Positions 1-8,609 of a stretch of 64,000 nt of DNA are shown in pieces. The notes below the pieces were generated by a model that was not told where the DNA came from, ran no database searches, and worked only from the letters and a program-made list of their open reading frames with translations. Within the stretch, counting starts at the first letter, position 1; each line of letters starts with the position of its first letter. The position numbers and the translations under genes were made by a program. The DNA is from Saccharospirillum sp040881935 (GTDB taxonomy: Bacteria; Pseudomonadota; Gammaproteobacteria; Pseudomonadales; Natronospirillaceae), in assembly GCF_040881935.1 (NCBI RefSeq), contig NZ_JBBECH010000030.1, positions 62,001-126,000 of the forward strand. Direction: 5' to 3'.

Positions 1-1811
1 TGATAAAACGCAACCACACCGACCCGCACTGGGAAAAGAAGCGTGGTCAGGTCGTCGCCAAAGAAACGCTGATGCTCTATGGCCTGCCCATCGTTGCCCA
101 GCGCTCGGTGCATTTCGGGGCCATTGACCCGCCGTTGGCACGTGAGATTTTTATCCGCTCGGCCTTGGTAGAGGGTGAATTTCAGACTAACGCCCCCTTC
201 TTCCAGCGCAACCGGGCCATGTTGGCGGAAGTGACCGGTCTGGAAGACAAGACCCGCCGCCGCGATATTCTGGTCGATGACGATCAACTGGTGGCTTTTT
301 ACGACCAGCGCATTCCGGCCGACATCGTCAATGCCGCCGGTTTTCACGCCTGGCTCAAACAGCAGCCCAAAGACGCGCTCGATCTAACCCCGGAAGCACT
401 GATGCAGCATTCGGCGGATCAGGTTAACGAGCAGCAGTACCCGGATTTTATAACCGTCGGGCGCATGAAACTGCCCCTGAAATACCAGTTCGAACCGGGA
501 ACAGAAGCCGATGGTGTCACCATGACAGTACCGGCCGGTGCGCTTGCTCAGTTGCCAGCCGGTCGGTTGGAATGGCTGGTGCCGGGCATGCTGCGCGACA
601 AAATCATTGCGTTGATCAAGGCATTGCCGAAATCTTACCGGCGCAATTTTGTGCCGGTTCCGGATTTTGCCGATGCGCTGATGAACAGCCTGGCACCGGA
701 TGACACCCCGCTGACCAGGGCCATCGCCGAGCGGTTGTTCCGTATGACCGGTATTCGCGTGCCGCAAGATGAATGGCAACCCGACAAACTCGAAGCCCAT
801 CACCGGTTCCGCTTCAACGTGGTTGATGACGCCGGTAAAGTCATCGCCTCGGGTCGCGATCTGGATGCCCTGAAATCCCCGGCCAATGTTCAGGCGGCCA
901 AAGACCGGGCGAGCGCGACCAAAACCCGGGCGGAGGATTCAGGCCCGGCTCATTACACCGACTGGTCGTTTGCTGGTTTGCCCGAAGTAGAGCACCGCAT
1001 TCAGGCGGGCATTCACATTGATGTGTTCCCGGCGCTGGTCGACAAAGTCAACGCAGTCGCGTTGGAGTCGTTCACGCAGCAACCCTGGGCCGAACAACAG
1101 CATCGCCAGGGTTTACGGCGCCTGGCCTGGTTTCAGCTGGAACAGCCACTGAGCTACCTGGCCAAACGTCTGCCAGCCTTCAAGGAAAGTGCCTTGCTGT
1201 TTGCGCCCTATGGCAAGGCAGAGCCACTGCGTCAGGACTTGCTGTGGGCCATACTGGCGCGAACGCTGGACCGTGGTAAACCCTTGCCGCGAACGCAGAC
1301 GGAGTTTGCTGCCTGGGTCGAAGCCGGCCGTGGCGATCTGGTAGAGCAGGGCGAACAGCTGGCGCGTCAGGTGCATGAGGTGCTGCATCGTCACCACCAG
1401 ATACGTAAACAATTGAAAGGACGCGTGACCTTTGCCACAGCCTTCATTTACGCTGACATCGCCGGGCAATTAAATCATCTGGTCTACCCCGGTTTTATCA
1501 GCGCAACACAGGCTGACTGGTTTGCCGAATTACCACGGTATCTGGACGGTGCCGATCGGCGTCTGAACCGGGCGGGCGGTGTACCTGCCCGGGAGCAGTT
1601 TTTGGTGGATGAACTCGCTGGCTTTTGGCAACGTTACCAGATCAAGCAGCGCACCTTGACAGAACAGCAAATGGTTAGCCCGGCGTTGACGGAGTTTCGC
1701 TGGTTGCTGGAAGAATATCGGGTCTCGCTGTTTGCGCAGACGCTGGGTACCAAGGTACCGATCTCGGCTAAACGACTGGAAAAACAATGGCAACAGGTAC
1801 TCGCTGAATGA
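1..1811 (+). CDS. hrpA: ATP-dependent RNA helicase HrpA, C-terminal part (5' end outside window)
   Basis: The reading frame is open from base 3 and has no start in the window, so only about 602 C-terminal residues of a protein usually near 1300 residues are seen. The first visible residues include DPHWEKKRGQVVAKE, typical of the region after the helicase core of HrpA. The rest matches the long C-terminal DUF3418 region of that family. HrpA is a DEAH-box RNA helicase; in E. coli it is linked to mRNA processing and rescue of collided ribosomes. The DEAH motor itself lies upstream of the window. The stop overlaps the next start by 4 bases (ATGA), so the two genes are probably cotranscribed. Confidence 0.9.
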   Translation, partial: IKRNHTDPHWEKKRGQVVAKETLMLYGLPIVAQRSVHFGAIDPPLAREIFIRSALVEGEFQTNAPFFQRNRAMLAEVTGLEDKTRRRDILVDDDQLVAFYDQRIPADIVNAAGFHAWLKQQPKDALDLTPEALMQHSADQVNEQQYPDFITVGRMKLPLKYQFEPGTEADGVTMTVPAGALAQLPAGRLEWLVPGMLRDKIIALIKALPKSYRRNFVPVPDFADALMNSLAPDDTPLTRAIAERLFRMTGIRVPQDEWQPDKLEAHHRFRFNVVDDAGKVIASGRDLDALKSPANVQAAKDRASATKTRAEDSGPAHYTDWSFAGLPEVEHRIQAGIHIDVFPALVDKVNAVALESFTQQPWAEQQHRQGLRRLAWFQLEQPLSYLAKRLPAFKESALLFAPYGKAEPLRQDLLWAILARTLDRGKPLPRTQTEFAAWVEAGRGDLVEQGEQLARQVHEVLHRHHQIRKQLKGRVTFATAFIYADIAGQLNHLVYPGFISATQADWFAELPRYLDGADRRLNRAGGVPAREQFLVDELAGFWQRYQIKQRTLTEQQMVSPALTEFRWLLEEYRVSLFAQTLGTKVPISAKRLEKQWQQVLAE

Positions 1812-2767
1812 AACACGGCATCAAGGAATATCGACTGAAAGTGCCGACCTGGCAGGGCGGCCAGTTGTTTGTTCGTCAGTTTCTACCAGAGGCACCCCAG
1901 GCGATGGTCGTGCTCTTGCACGGCCTTGGTAATAAGGGCGATGTGTTTTGCCACCAGGGGCACGGGTTGGCACAGTTTCTGGCCGATATGGGCTTTCACT
2001 GCCTGGTACCCGACCTGATCGGCCACGGCCAAAGCTGGCCACATCTGAGCCGCAGACTCGACCACGACGCCAACCTGATTATCCGTGAAGACTTGCCCCG
2101 GCTCATGGCCGAAGCCCGTCGCCAGGCCGATGGCCTGCCGATTTTTCTGGTTGGCCAGGGCTTTGGCGGCGTACTGCTAGCCTCGGCTTATGCCCGTGAA
2201 CCGGGCGTTCGCCCCGGTGTGCTGGGCATGATTCATCTGGGTACGCGGCGCAACGCTACTCTGGGTGGGGTTCACCATTCAGCGCTGGGCCGCCTGATCA
2301 CCGAATCGATACTGCCAGCGTTAGGCGCGATAAAAGGCGCGGTTCCCATGCGGTGGCTGGGCAAAGGCACGGAACCGGAATACCTGGCGTTGTATCGGGA
2401 TTTTTTGCGCTGGTCCAACGGCCCCTGGGTATCGAATGACGATACCGATTTCAATTATTCAGACGCCGCCAAACACCTCAACTGGCCACCCAGCCTTTAC
2501 CTAGCCCGACGCAACGGGGGCTACACCGACCACGTAGCCGATGTACGCGAGTTCATGCGCGAACTGGGCACCCACAATGGCCGCCTCTGGGTACTGGGCC
2601 AACGCGACGGCAACCTGCGCAACTACAGCGCCCAATCCATGTTAATCCACGACGACGCCTGGGTAGACCACTTCCCAGTGCTGCTCGACTGGATCAACGA
2701 GCGTCTGCGCCAACTACCCAAGGGCGTACGAATCCGACATCTGGTGTCGGTGGATAGCTCCAGTTAG
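1808..2767 (+). CDS. alpha/beta-hydrolase-fold protein lacking the nucleophile serine
   Basis: This 319-residue protein has the lysophospholipase/serine aminopeptidase S33 layout. An oxyanion-hole segment VVLLHGLGNKGD lies at about 34-45, DLIGHGQS at 69-76, and the nucleophile elbow should be at 116-120. There the sequence is GQGFG, so residue 118 is Gly where the family has Ser in GxSxG. The codon reads ggc with no ambiguity. Candidate Asp and His occur in the C-terminal part (VLGQRDG, then HDDAW and VDHFP). Without the serine it should not be a conventional ester hydrolase; it may be a pseudoenzyme or use another chemistry. It overlaps the hrpA stop by 4 bases. Confidence 0.8.
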   Translation: MKHGIKEYRLKVPTWQGGQLFVRQFLPEAPQAMVVLLHGLGNKGDVFCHQGHGLAQFLADMGFHCLVPDLIGHGQSWPHLSRRLDHDANLIIREDLPRLMAEARRQADGLPIFLVGQGFGGVLLASAYAREPGVRPGVLGMIHLGTRRNATLGGVHHSALGRLITESILPALGAIKGAVPMRWLGKGTEPEYLALYRDFLRWSNGPWVSNDDTDFNYSDAAKHLNWPPSLYLARRNGGYTDHVADVREFMRELGTHNGRLWVLGQRDGNLRNYSAQSMLIHDDAWVDHFPVLLDWINERLRQLPKGVRIRHLVSVDSSS

Positions 2768-2845
2768 TAGACGCACCCGACAGCCCTCGCTGGTTCTGTG
2801 GTTAACTAACATAGTCAGGCTTTCGTATTCCGGCCCCCGAGTAGG

Positions 2846-2851
2846 TATAAT
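2846..2851 (+). promoter_or_regulatory. putative -10 box of the ccm operon promoter
   Basis: A perfect TATAAT lies 27 bases upstream of ccmA. No good -35 is seen 16-18 bases before it (the region reads TTTCGTATT). A GC-rich stretch follows the box. The 111-base gap between the hydrolase gene and ccmA holds nothing else I recognise. Confidence 0.45.
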
Positions 2852-2878
2852 CCCGCGACCTTTTTTCAGAGACAGACC

Positions 2879-3514
2879 ATGGCCCGAGTGTTGTCCGCAG
2901 TGGGACTGGATTGCGAGCGTGATGACCGGCATCTTTTCAGGGATTTGTCGTTTGACGTGGCAAGTGGTGAGATTCTGCATCTAACCGGCCCGAACGGGTC
3001 GGGTAAGACGACTCTGTTGCGTCGTTTGGTGGGCATTAGTTCGGTGGTTGAGGGCGCTGTAAACTGGTTTCCGGATTCGTCGGAAGCCACCGCAGAACCC
3101 TGTGAAAAGATTTGGTATATCGCCCATAGGCCCGCAGTGACGTTGTTACAATCACCGCTCGAAAATATGGCGTATGCGCTCGCATTACATGGCATTCGGG
3201 TGCCCGAATCGGTCGTTTGGGACGCTCTGGGAGCCGTCGGTTTGCGAGGCTTTGAAGATGTGCCCAGTCATCAGTTGTCGGCCGGGCAGCAGCGGCGAGT
3301 GGCTCTGGCCAGGCTCTACTTGCCGCTGGAACCGGAACAAGTGCGTGCCTGGGTGTTGGACGAACCATTGACGGCGTTGGATGTTAACGCGGTCGATCGT
3401 CTGAAGGCTCGTATTCTGGCGTTCGCACAGAGTGGCGGCGCTGTCATTATGACCAGCCACCACGGCCTCGACAGCGCAACGGTGCGAACACTTGAACTGG
3501 GGGCTGCGTCATGA
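2879..3514 (+). CDS. ccmA: cytochrome c biogenesis ATP-binding protein CcmA
   Basis: A 211-residue ABC ATPase. Walker A GPNGSGKTT is at 37-45, the signature LSAGQ at 133-137, Walker B VLDE at 159-162 and an H-loop His at 194/195. In System I cytochrome c maturation CcmA powers CcmB/C/D in releasing haem-loaded CcmE; it does not pump haem across the membrane by itself. It is the first gene of a complete ccmABCDEFGHI operon and overlaps ccmB by 4 bases. The length is normal for the family. Confidence 0.95.
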   Translation: MARVLSAVGLDCERDDRHLFRDLSFDVASGEILHLTGPNGSGKTTLLRRLVGISSVVEGAVNWFPDSSEATAEPCEKIWYIAHRPAVTLLQSPLENMAYALALHGIRVPESVVWDALGAVGLRGFEDVPSHQLSAGQQRRVALARLYLPLEPEQVRAWVLDEPLTALDVNAVDRLKARILAFAQSGGAVIMTSHHGLDSATVRTLELGAAS

Positions 3515-4188
3515 CGTTCCTGCCATTGCTCAGGTCGGTGTTCCGGCGGGAAATGCAGCTTGCGTATCGGCGTCGCTCAGACCTCGCCAATCCCCTTCTG
3601 TTTTTCCTGATCGTCGTGGTGCTGTTTCCGCTGGGTGTGACGCCAGATATGTCGACATTGGCAGGCATGGCTCCCGGTGTGTTGTGGGTCGGTGCTCTGC
3701 TGGCCAATTTACTGTCACTCGATCTGTTGTTTCGCAGTGACTACGAAGACGGCTCGCTGGAACAGATGCTGTTGGCATCACTGCCACCAACGTCACTGGT
3801 GCTCTGTAAAGTCTGGGTACACTGGCTGGTGACTGGGCTGCCACTGACGATAATGGCACCACTGTTGTCGGTGATGCTGGGCTTGCCGGAGAGTGCCATA
3901 CCGCTGTTGATGCTGACATTGGCGCTGGGAACCCTGAGTTTAAGCCTCATTGGCAGTATTGGCGCCGCTTTAACGGTAGGTTTGCAAAAGGGTGGCTTGT
4001 TGTTGACCCTGCTCATCATGCCGCTTTTTGTGCCTGTTATCATATTTGGAACCGGTGCCGTCCAGGCCCAGGTGGCCGGTTTGCCCTGGCTGGCGCAGCT
4101 CGCCATGCTGGCTGCGATGACGACCGGGTCGCTGGCCCTGGCACCACTGTTGACCGTTGTTGCTCTCCGCATTGCGGTGGGCGATTGA
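3511..4188 (+). CDS. ccmB: haem exporter membrane protein CcmB
   Basis: A 225-residue integral membrane protein with about six hydrophobic segments. It starts with FLPLLRSVFRREMQLAYRRR, the usual cytoplasmic N-terminus of CcmB. It is the membrane partner of CcmA in the CcmABCD complex that loads and releases CcmE. The start overlaps the ccmA stop (ATGA), indicating translational coupling. Length and position in the operon fit the family. Confidence 0.94.
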   Translation: MTFLPLLRSVFRREMQLAYRRRSDLANPLLFFLIVVVLFPLGVTPDMSTLAGMAPGVLWVGALLANLLSLDLLFRSDYEDGSLEQMLLASLPPTSLVLCKVWVHWLVTGLPLTIMAPLLSVMLGLPESAIPLLMLTLALGTLSLSLIGSIGAALTVGLQKGGLLLTLLIMPLFVPVIIFGTGAVQAQVAGLPWLAQLAMLAAMTTGSLALAPLLTVVALRIAVGD

Positions 4189-4199
4189 ATTCGAACAGG

Positions 4200-4220
4200 C
4201 TGCCCGGTAGAGCCGGGCAG
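4200..4220 (+). other. intercistronic hairpin between ccmB and ccmC
   Basis: CTGCCCGG and CCGGGCAG form a perfect 8-bp stem around a TAGAG loop. It has no T-run, so it is not a classical terminator. It more likely affects mRNA stability or processing in the only ccm gap of more than 10 bases (48 bases). Confidence 0.55.
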
Positions 4221-4236
4221 TGGGAGTACCTCTAGC

Positions 4237-4998
4237 ATGTGGCAAGCCTTTGTCAGGTGGTTTCACAAATGGTCATCGCCGAAATGGTTTTACACCATGA
4301 GTCAGCCCTGGAGCTTCTGGCTGGGCTGGGCGGCAACGCTGATCATTGCCGTTGCTCTGGTCTGGGGGTTGATGTTCGCGCCGGTTGAACGCTTGCAGGG
4401 CAACAGCTACCGGATCATCTTCATTCATGTTCCTTCGGCGTTTCTGTCTCAGGCCATTTATGCCGCCATCGCGGTGTTGGGTCTGGTTGGCCTGGTCTGG
4501 AAGATGAAGCTGGCGTTTTTTGTCGCCAAACAATGCATACCTGTAGGCGCCAGTATGGCGTTGCTGGCGTTAGTCACCGGAGCTATTTGGGGCAAACCCA
4601 CCTGGGGCACCTGGTGGGAGTGGGATGCGCGGCTTACCTCCATGCTGGTCCTGCTTTTGCTCTATTTCGGCCTCTGGGCACTGCACAACGCCATGGAACG
4701 CCCTGAAAGCGGCGACCGCGCCGCAGCGATTCTCGCTTTGGTGGGCGTGGTGAACTTGCCAATCATCAAGTTTTCAGTGGAGTGGTGGAATACCCTGCAT
4801 CAGCCGGCCACCCTGAAGTTTACTGAAGCGCCACCCATGCACACGAGCATGCTGATTCCCTTTTTAATGGCCATTCTGGGGTTTTACCTTGCCAGTATGG
4901 CCTGGGTACTGATGCGTACCCGGCTCGAAATCCTGCAGCGCGAGCGCAAGTCGCGCTGGGTTGAAGAAGAGCTGAATCGATTTGCAGAGGGCCAGTAA
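4237..4998 (+). CDS. ccmC: haem lyase/handler CcmC
   Basis: A 253-residue six-TM protein of the haem-handling family. The tryptophan-rich periplasmic motif WGTWWEWD is at 123-130, and candidate axial haem ligands are His64 (IHVPSAF) and His188 (NTLHQPATL). CcmC attaches haem to the histidine of CcmE. The start follows a 48-base gap with a hairpin. The stop overlaps the ccmD start by one base (TAATG). Confidence 0.95.
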   Translation: MWQAFVRWFHKWSSPKWFYTMSQPWSFWLGWAATLIIAVALVWGLMFAPVERLQGNSYRIIFIHVPSAFLSQAIYAAIAVLGLVGLVWKMKLAFFVAKQCIPVGASMALLALVTGAIWGKPTWGTWWEWDARLTSMLVLLLLYFGLWALHNAMERPESGDRAAAILALVGVVNLPIIKFSVEWWNTLHQPATLKFTEAPPMHTSMLIPFLMAILGFYLASMAWVLMRTRLEILQRERKSRWVEEELNRFAEGQ

Positions 4999-5174
4999 TG
5001 GGCGCTTTTGATTCTTTTACGGCCTTTCTGGCCATGGGTGAACATGGCTTTTACGTCTGGTCTGCCTATGCCGTGGGGGCGGCGGTGATGGCGTTCAATG
5101 TTATTAGCCCGCGCCTGCATCGCCAACGGTTGATTTCCGATCACAAACGCCGCTTGCGGCGGGAGCAACGATGA
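4998..5174 (+). CDS. ccmD: haem exporter protein CcmD
   Basis: A 58-residue protein, short enough to be missed by length cut-offs. It begins MGAFDSFTAFLAMGEHGFYVW, has one hydrophobic segment (about 20-35) and ends in an Arg-rich cytoplasmic tail (HKRRLRREQR). This is the normal CcmD layout. CcmD is the small subunit of CcmABCD needed to release holo-CcmE. It overlaps ccmC by one base (TAATG) and ccmE by four (ATGA), so it is firmly embedded in the operon. Confidence 0.9.
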   Translation: MGAFDSFTAFLAMGEHGFYVWSAYAVGAAVMAFNVISPRLHRQRLISDHKRRLRREQR

Positions 5175-5665
5175 ATCCAAAACGTAAACAACGACTGATG
5201 CTGATTTTACTCGGGACCGGGGGTGTTGCGGTCACTGTATTGCTGGTGTTGTTTGCTCTGGGGCAAAACATGAACTTCTTCTATTCACCTTCGGATATTG
5301 CCCGGGGTGAAGCGCCGCTGGATCGTCAGATTCGGGCCGGGGGCATGGTGCGTGAAGGGTCGGTACAGCGGCAAGGCGAAACCCTGAAAGTCCAGTTTGT
5401 GGTGACGGATTTTGCAGCTGACGTCACCGTCGAATACGACGGCATTCTGCCCGACCTGTTTCGCGAAGGTGACGGCGTCGTCGCCATTGGCCGACTGAAC
5501 GATGCTGGCATCGTCGTCGCCAGTGAAGTGCTGGCCAAGCACGATGAAACCTATATGCCGGTAGAAATTACCGATGCTCTGGAGCGTGCCGAACAGGCAT
5601 CGAACGCGACCGGCGGTGACGCTACTTCGCGCGATACCCAACCCACCAGCCGCTACGGTTACTGA
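5171..5665 (+). CDS. ccmE: periplasmic haem chaperone CcmE
   Basis: A 164-residue protein with an N-terminal membrane anchor (about 9-31) and a periplasmic OB-fold domain. The covalent haem-binding motif LAKHDETYMP gives His124 and the nearby Tyr128. CcmE takes haem from CcmC and delivers it to CcmF/H. The tail after residue 140 is Ala/Thr/Ser-rich and probably disordered. It overlaps ccmD by 4 bases and is followed by ccmF after 8 bases. Confidence 0.95.
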   Translation: MNPKRKQRLMLILLGTGGVAVTVLLVLFALGQNMNFFYSPSDIARGEAPLDRQIRAGGMVREGSVQRQGETLKVQFVVTDFAADVTVEYDGILPDLFREGDGVVAIGRLNDAGIVVASEVLAKHDETYMPVEITDALERAEQASNATGGDATSRDTQPTSRYGY

Positions 5666-5673
5666 GGAGTTTT

Positions 5674-7626
5674 ATGTTACCGGAATTTGGACAGTTTGCG
5701 CTGATCCTGGCGTTTTTGATGGCCATTGGATTGGCTGTTATGCCGCTGTACGGCGTCGTTGCAGGACATCCTGGCTATCAGCGTACGGCGCCAGCCTGGA
5801 CCTGGGGGCTCTTCGTGTTTCTCTGCCTGGGGTTTGGTCTGCTGGTCGCCAGTTTTGTTAACGATGACTTTTCCGTGCGCATTGTGTCTGAAAACTCCAA
5901 TACCCGGCTGCCCTGGTTCTACAAGATCTCAGCCACCTGGGGCAACCACGAAGGCTCCATGTTGTTGTGGATTCTGATGCTCGCCGGTTGGGCCGTGGCC
6001 GTCAGTCTGTTTGCCCGCAGTCTATCGCTTGAACTGAAAAGCGCTGTGCTGGGGGTTATGGGCATCATCGCCGTTGCCTTCCTGCTGTTTTTGCTGCAAA
6101 CCTCCAACCCCTTCGATCGTTTATTGCCGATACCCCCGGGTGACGGGGCTGACCTGAACCCCCTGCTGCAGGACATAGGGCTGATTCTGCATCCGCCAAC
6201 ACTTTACATGGGCTATGTGGGTTTTTCGGTGGCCTTTGCCTTTGCCATCGCCGCGCTGATTACCGGCCGCTTTGATGCGGGCTGGGTGCGCTGGTCGCGG
6301 CCCTGGACTAACGTCGCCTGGGCGTTTCTGACCGTCGGCATTGCGCTCGGCAGCTGGTGGGCTTATTACGAACTTGGCTGGGGCGGCTGGTGGTTCTGGG
6401 ACCCGGTCGAGAATGCGTCCTTCATGCCATGGCTGATCGGCACTGCACTGATACATTCCCAGGCGGTGACCGAAAAACGCAATTTGTTCAAATCCTGGAC
6501 GTTGTTGCTGGCTATTATGGCGTTCTCGTTCAGCTTGCTGGGGACTTTCCTGGTACGCAGTGGCGTGCTGACCAGTGTGCATTCCTTTGCCACTGACCCC
6601 GAGCGCGGCATTTTTATTCTGATGATTCTGCTGCTGACTGTTGGTGGTTCATTGCTGTTGTACGCCTTACGCGCTTCACAAATTCGGGTGGCGGGTGAAT
6701 ATCGCTTGCTGTCGCGGGAAACCTTCCTGCAGTTCAATAACATCATTCTGGTCGTCATCACCTTTATGGTATTGCTGGGGACGTTGTTTCCGCTGTTGTT
6801 TGACGCGCTGAATCTGCGCAAAATTTCAGTAGGTGCGCCGTATTTCAGCGCCATGTTCAATTTCTTTATGGTGTTTCTGCTGTCACTGGTGGCTGTCGGT
6901 CAGTTGTTGCGCTGGAAGCGACACCCCGCTCAGGATCTTTCTACGCTGCTGAAAACGGGTATTCCCATCGCCATTGTGGCCGGGTTGGTGTTGCCGCTGT
7001 TGGTGTCTGGACGCTTTCACTGGCAGGTCTGGCTTGGCCTGGCACTGGCGTTTTGGCTGCTGGCAGGTCTGGTGCGCTTGCTGATCGACCGGTCGCGTAA
7101 TGCCAGTAACCCCTGGCGGGCCCTGGCACGTGCCGGAGGCGGTTTCTGGGGCATGTGGCTGGCGCATCTGGGGCTGGTATTTGCGGTGATTGGCGTGGTG
7201 CTGGTGTCCAACTACGAAGTCACTCGCGACTACCGCATGGGGCCGGGTGACCGGGTCAGCATGGGTGACTATCAATTCGAATTCCAGGGCACACGACAGG
7301 TCAGTGGGTCTAACTTCCAGGGTGATGAAGGCATTTTGAATGTGTTCAGGAATGACCGGCAGGTGGCGAGTCTTGCGCCAGAAAAACGGTTCTACACCGT
7401 TCAGTCGAGCACCATGACCGAGGCCGGTATCGACGGTGGCCTGTTCCGTGATCTCTATGCTTCCATGGCGGAGCCGTTGGATGACAGCCGTCAGGTCTGG
7501 TCGTTACGCTTGCAGGTGAAACCCTTTGTGCGCTGGATTTGGCTTGGGGCGCTATTGATGGCGCTGGGTGGTGTGGTCGCCGTGCTGGATCGGCGCTATC
7601 GCAGAAAACCGGGGGTGACACTATGA
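5674..7626 (+). CDS. ccmF: cytochrome c haem lyase subunit CcmF
   Basis: A 650-residue polytopic membrane protein. The WWD motif WGGWWFWDP is at 236-244, with conserved histidines such as His173 (LHPPTLYMG), His262 (LIHSQ) and His304 (SVHSF). A large soluble periplasmic loop lies near the C-terminus before the last TM helix. CcmF joins haem to apocytochrome together with CcmH/I and reduces the CcmE haem. It overlaps ccmG by 4 bases. Confidence 0.96.
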   Translation: MLPEFGQFALILAFLMAIGLAVMPLYGVVAGHPGYQRTAPAWTWGLFVFLCLGFGLLVASFVNDDFSVRIVSENSNTRLPWFYKISATWGNHEGSMLLWILMLAGWAVAVSLFARSLSLELKSAVLGVMGIIAVAFLLFLLQTSNPFDRLLPIPPGDGADLNPLLQDIGLILHPPTLYMGYVGFSVAFAFAIAALITGRFDAGWVRWSRPWTNVAWAFLTVGIALGSWWAYYELGWGGWWFWDPVENASFMPWLIGTALIHSQAVTEKRNLFKSWTLLLAIMAFSFSLLGTFLVRSGVLTSVHSFATDPERGIFILMILLLTVGGSLLLYALRASQIRVAGEYRLLSRETFLQFNNIILVVITFMVLLGTLFPLLFDALNLRKISVGAPYFSAMFNFFMVFLLSLVAVGQLLRWKRHPAQDLSTLLKTGIPIAIVAGLVLPLLVSGRFHWQVWLGLALAFWLLAGLVRLLIDRSRNASNPWRALARAGGGFWGMWLAHLGLVFAVIGVVLVSNYEVTRDYRMGPGDRVSMGDYQFEFQGTRQVSGSNFQGDEGILNVFRNDRQVASLAPEKRFYTVQSSTMTEAGIDGGLFRDLYASMAEPLDDSRQVWSLRLQVKPFVRWIWLGALLMALGGVVAVLDRRYRRKPGVTL

Positions 7627-8156
7627 GCAAGCGGTTTGTCTTTTTTCTGCCTCTCGTAGCTATCGCCGTTATGATGGCACTGTTCGCATTTGCCTTGTTG
7701 ACCGGGGTTAACCCCCAGGAAATGGATTCGGCCCTGGAAGGGCGGGCGATGCCTGAATTCAGGCTCACCGACGTCAACGACGACGATCGAACCCTGACCG
7801 AAGAAGACCTCGCTGGCGAACCTTATCTGATGAATTTCTGGGCGACCTGGTGCCCCTCGTGCAAATTTGAACACCCCTATCTGAACAGTCTGGCCAGTGA
7901 AGGGGTGCGCATCATTGGCGTCAATTATAAGGACGACCGGGAGCTGGCCGTTGACTGGCTGCGCGATTATGCAAACCCCTATGAGATTGATGTCTACGAT
8001 CCCAACGGAGATCTGGGGTTTGAACTGGGCGTAACCGGTGCACCGGAAACCTTCTTTGTCGATTCATCCGGTACGATTCAGCACCGGTTTCAGGGCCCGA
8101 TAGATTCGGCCCTGTGGGACAACAAATTAAAGGCCGTATACGATGCGATGGAGTAA
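7623..8156 (+). CDS. ccmG: thiol:disulfide interchange protein CcmG/DsbE
   Basis: A 177-residue membrane-anchored thioredoxin-fold protein. The start at 7623 overlaps the ccmF stop (ATGA); an upstream in-frame Met would only add ccmF-overlapping residues. A TM anchor spans about 5-27. The active site is WATWCPSC with Cys77 and Cys80. The cis-Pro region reads VTGAPETFFVD. It reduces the apocytochrome CxxCH cysteines, directly or through CcmH, before haem attachment. It overlaps ccmH by 14 bases. Confidence 0.95.
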   Translation: MSKRFVFFLPLVAIAVMMALFAFALLTGVNPQEMDSALEGRAMPEFRLTDVNDDDRTLTEEDLAGEPYLMNFWATWCPSCKFEHPYLNSLASEGVRIIGVNYKDDRELAVDWLRDYANPYEIDVYDPNGDLGFELGVTGAPETFFVDSSGTIQHRFQGPIDSALWDNKLKAVYDAME

Positions 8157-8604
8157 CCGACTGATAATGGCAGGCCTGCTGCTGGTGTCGCTGTTTGCCA
8201 TGGCCGAGCAGCAAAGTTTGGTATTCGACAACGACACCTTGCGCGAACGGTACCAGGAACTGACTGAAAAATTGCGCTGCCCGAAATGTCAGAACCAGAG
8301 CATCGCCGGTTCTAACTCGCCCATTGCTGACGACATGCGCAACAAAACCTACGAATTGCTGCATCTGGGCTACAGCGACGATCAAATCGTGAATTACATG
8401 GTCGATCGTTACACCGAATTCGTTATTTATCAGCCACGCCTGAACTGGGGTACGGCCTGGCTCTGGGTTGGCCCGATTCTGGCGCTGTTGCTTGGCGCGA
8501 TGTTGGTGACCTGGCTGGCCCGCCGCTCGGGAGCCGGGGAACCGGATAAACTCAGTGACGATGAACGAATGCGTCTTCAGGCCCTGCTGGAAAAGGATTC
8601 TTAA
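8143..8604 (+). CDS. ccmH: cytochrome c maturation protein CcmH (CcmL type)
   Basis: A 153-residue protein with a signal peptide (about 1-21), the redox motif LRCPKCQNQ (Cys46 and Cys49) and a TM helix near 103-125. It corresponds to the N-terminal half of the fused E. coli CcmH; here the TPR half is the separate ccmI. It keeps apocytochrome thiols reduced and works with CcmF and CcmI in haem ligation. It starts inside the end of ccmG, and ccmI follows after 5 bases. Confidence 0.94.
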   Translation: MRWSNRLIMAGLLLVSLFAMAEQQSLVFDNDTLRERYQELTEKLRCPKCQNQSIAGSNSPIADDMRNKTYELLHLGYSDDQIVNYMVDRYTEFVIYQPRLNWGTAWLWVGPILALLLGAMLVTWLARRSGAGEPDKLSDDERMRLQALLEKDS

Positions 8605-8609
8605 CCCCT

